Assembly: GCF_002795805.1 (NCBI RefSeq)
Contig: NZ_CP018799.1
Location: 2,039,001 to 2,103,000, forward strand
Direction of reading: 5' to 3'
DNA: 64,000 nucleotides
Source: Mariprofundus aestuarium
GTDB taxonomy: Bacteria; Pseudomonadota; Zetaproteobacteria; Mariprofundales; Mariprofundaceae
The notes beneath the pieces were generated by a model that was not told the DNA's origin, did no database searches, and saw only the letters and a program-made list of their open reading frames with translations. This document shows, in pieces, positions 62,627-64,000 of the stretch; positions within the stretch are counted from its first letter, which is position 1, and each line of letters opens with the position of its first letter. The position numbers were made by a program, and so were the translations under genes.

Positions 62627-63709
62627 TCACTCCTCCGAATGGATCTGAACTGGGATCCGGCGGGCACCGAAACAGTCGTGGAAAGCATCAAAGCACCCGG
62701 GGATTTTCATATCACACATAATGCAGTGTCCCTCATCTGTGAGCCTGTGCTCTGAAATTTCGTACCAGTCACGCACAATCAATCGGCTTCCACAACTTGG
62801 ACAGAACGTCGTACCGCCCCTCTTATCGTGGGTATTACCGGTGTAAACATAGGTCAGACCTGCATCCATGCCGATCTTGCGGGCACGCGTCAGGGTAGCC
62901 TGAGGGGTCGGTTCAACATCATTCATTTTCCACGCGGGATAAAATGCGGAGAAATGGAGTGGCACATCCGGACCCAGGTTTTCTGCAACCCAGTCGGCAA
63001 GAGCGCGCAACTCCGCATCGCTGTCGTTATGCCCCTGAATCAACAGTGTTGTGATTTCAAACCAGACATCCGTCTCATGTTTAAGATATTTCAACGTATC
63101 TAGCACCGGTTTCAGATGGCCAACGCAGAGCTTGTGATAAAAGTCCTCTGTAAATGCTTTCAGATCAATATTGGCCGCATCGATATGGCTGAAGAACTCC
63201 CTTCTTGCTTCCGCGTGAATATATCCCGCCGTCACCGCTACGGTTTTGACATTGAGGTCATGGCAGGCTTTGGCTGCATCGACCGCATACTCAAGGAAGA
63301 TCACCGGGTCGTTATAGGTAAAGGCGACACTCTTGCAGCCATACTCAACAGCAGTTCTGGCAATCGCTTCAGGACTGGCCTGATCACAAAGCCTGTCGAA
63401 CTCGCGCGACTTGGAGATATCCCAGTTCTGGCAGAATTTACAGGCCAGATTACAACCTGCCGTGCCGAAGGAGAGAACGCTTGATCCGGGATAGAAATGG
63501 TTGAGCGGCTTCTTCTCGATCGGATCGATACAGAAGCCGGATGAACGCCCGTAGGTCGTCAAAACGATCTTCTCGTCTTCGCACTTACGTACGAAACAGA
63601 GTCCTCGCTGACCATCGTGAAGCTTGCAGTCGCGCGGACAGATATCGCACTGAATGCGGCCATCCTCAAGCTTGTGCCAGTAACGTCCGGGGAAGTGCGT
63701 GGTGATCAT
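62627..63709 (-). CDS. amrS: AmmeMemoRadiSam-type radical SAM enzyme
   Basis: 360 residues. The cluster motif CNLACKFCQNW is canonical CX3CX2C. An N-terminal cysteine pair (CDICPRDCKLHDGQRGLC) and a C-terminal zinc-like ribbon (CPSCG, CIMC) frame it, as in the AmmeMemoRadiSam system radical SAM proteins. Overlaps the AMMECR1-domain gene by four bases. The target of the modification is not known. Confidence 0.9.
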   Translation of the reverse strand: MITTHFPGRYWHKLEDGRIQCDICPRDCKLHDGQRGLCFVRKCEDEKIVLTTYGRSSGFCIDPIEKKPLNHFYPGSSVLSFGTAGCNLACKFCQNWDISKSREFDRLCDQASPEAIARTAVEYGCKSVAFTYNDPVIFLEYAVDAAKACHDLNVKTVAVTAGYIHAEARREFFSHIDAANIDLKAFTEDFYHKLCVGHLKPVLDTLKYLKHETDVWFEITTLLIQGHNDSDAELRALADWVAENLGPDVPLHFSAFYPAWKMNDVEPTPQATLTRARKIGMDAGLTYVYTGNTHDKRGGTTFCPSCGSRLIVRDWYEISEHRLTDEGHCIMCDMKIPGCFDAFHDCFGARRIPVQIHSEE

Positions 63710-64000
63710 TGCCTTTCCGAAGATAGATCCTTTTCGCAGTATCGCTTCACCTGATATTTGAACAGCAGTACCTCAGGATGCCAGAATTCAGCTGAAAGCC
63801 CTGCCTTCGCCTTCAGGTGGCCCAGAAAATCAACCGGATCAGGCAACTGATCCCACACCTGCGGCAGGAAGGTCGCCTTGTACATACCGAACTTGAATAC
63901 CACCCCGTCGATGCCGGGGCGCAGCTTGGAGATAGCAATATTCTCAGTGTAGGCATGCATCGCTTCCAACTCCGTAAGCACGGACACCTCAACCATCACA
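63706..64000 (-). CDS. AMMECR1-domain protein (AmmeMemoRadiSam system protein A), 5' end outside window
   Basis: About 97 C-terminal residues are visible. ISKLRPGIDGVVFKFG, TFLPQVWDQLPDP and FLGHLKAKAGL are AMMECR1 landmarks. The first ATGs near 63996 are probably internal, since AMMECR1 proteins are near 190 residues. Together with the radical SAM gene it forms two of the three genes of the usual set; the Memo-type gene would lie beyond 64000. Confidence 0.85.
   Translation of the reverse strand, partial: VMVEVSVLTELEAMHAYTENIAISKLRPGIDGVVFKFGMYKATFLPQVWDQLPDPVDFLGHLKAKAGLSAEFWHPEVLLFKYQVKRYCEKDLSSERQ

Overview
The window looks like bacterial chromosome from a proteobacterium. Lon, RhlE, GlnD, RsgA, MutS, LspA, HtpX, the rpsP-rimM-trmD block and gamma-type 6S RNA sequence blocks are all proteobacterial in character. 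The gene order does not match a model gammaproteobacterium. A Zetaproteobacterium (Mariprofundus-like) is my best guess, made from gene content and style alone; no database was searched. Almost all DNA is coding and no prophage, IS element, CRISPR array, tRNA or rRNA was seen.

Layout. 1-7 kb: the end of a HemF-like oxidase, a YjgR/HerA-type ATPase, the oxidative pentose phosphate operon gnd-zwf-pgl, and transaldolase on the other strand. Two 6S-like RNA genes lie in tandem between pgl and tal. 7-11 kb: an operon of CHASE2 membrane protein, SH3 lipoprotein and M48 protease, followed by two more tandem 6S-like RNA genes, making four in 5.5 kb. 11-22 kb: small accessory genes, several lipoproteins, RsgA, a YgjP-type metallopeptidase, DinB, a class III cyclase fused to PilZ, and one of two lineage-type paralogues. 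22-31 kb (minus strand): small ferredoxin, RhlE, GGDEF-EAL, SpeA, TrmD, RimM, S16 and Ffh.

31-46 kb is the most interesting part. A minus-strand sulfur operon of about 12 kb appears to start with a SAM-I riboswitch plus intrinsic terminator and to end at a hairpin after cysN. Its order is thrC, a ThiS/MoaD-like sulfur carrier ending in GGC, a NIL-domain protein, cysK, moeB/thiF-like, a siroheme sulfite reductase fused to a TusA domain, a radical SAM enzyme fused to an SLC13 anion transporter, an APS-reductase-type cysH, cysD and cysN. Together these could take up and activate sulfate, reduce it to sulfide, and pass sulfur to amino-acid synthesis free or on protein carriers, all repressed by SAM. 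Divergent from it is a mrp-dsrE2-tusA-methyltransferase operon, with a possible attenuator or small RNA in its leader.

46-64 kb: a decayed hybrid kinase; a minus-strand block mutS, DUF4156 lipoprotein, glnD, patatin, MurU-like, YaiI and HIT; lspA; the second paralogue; a short two-component pair; lon; htpX; a CinA-N/MoCF protein; and the start of an AmmeMemoRadiSam locus cut by the window end.
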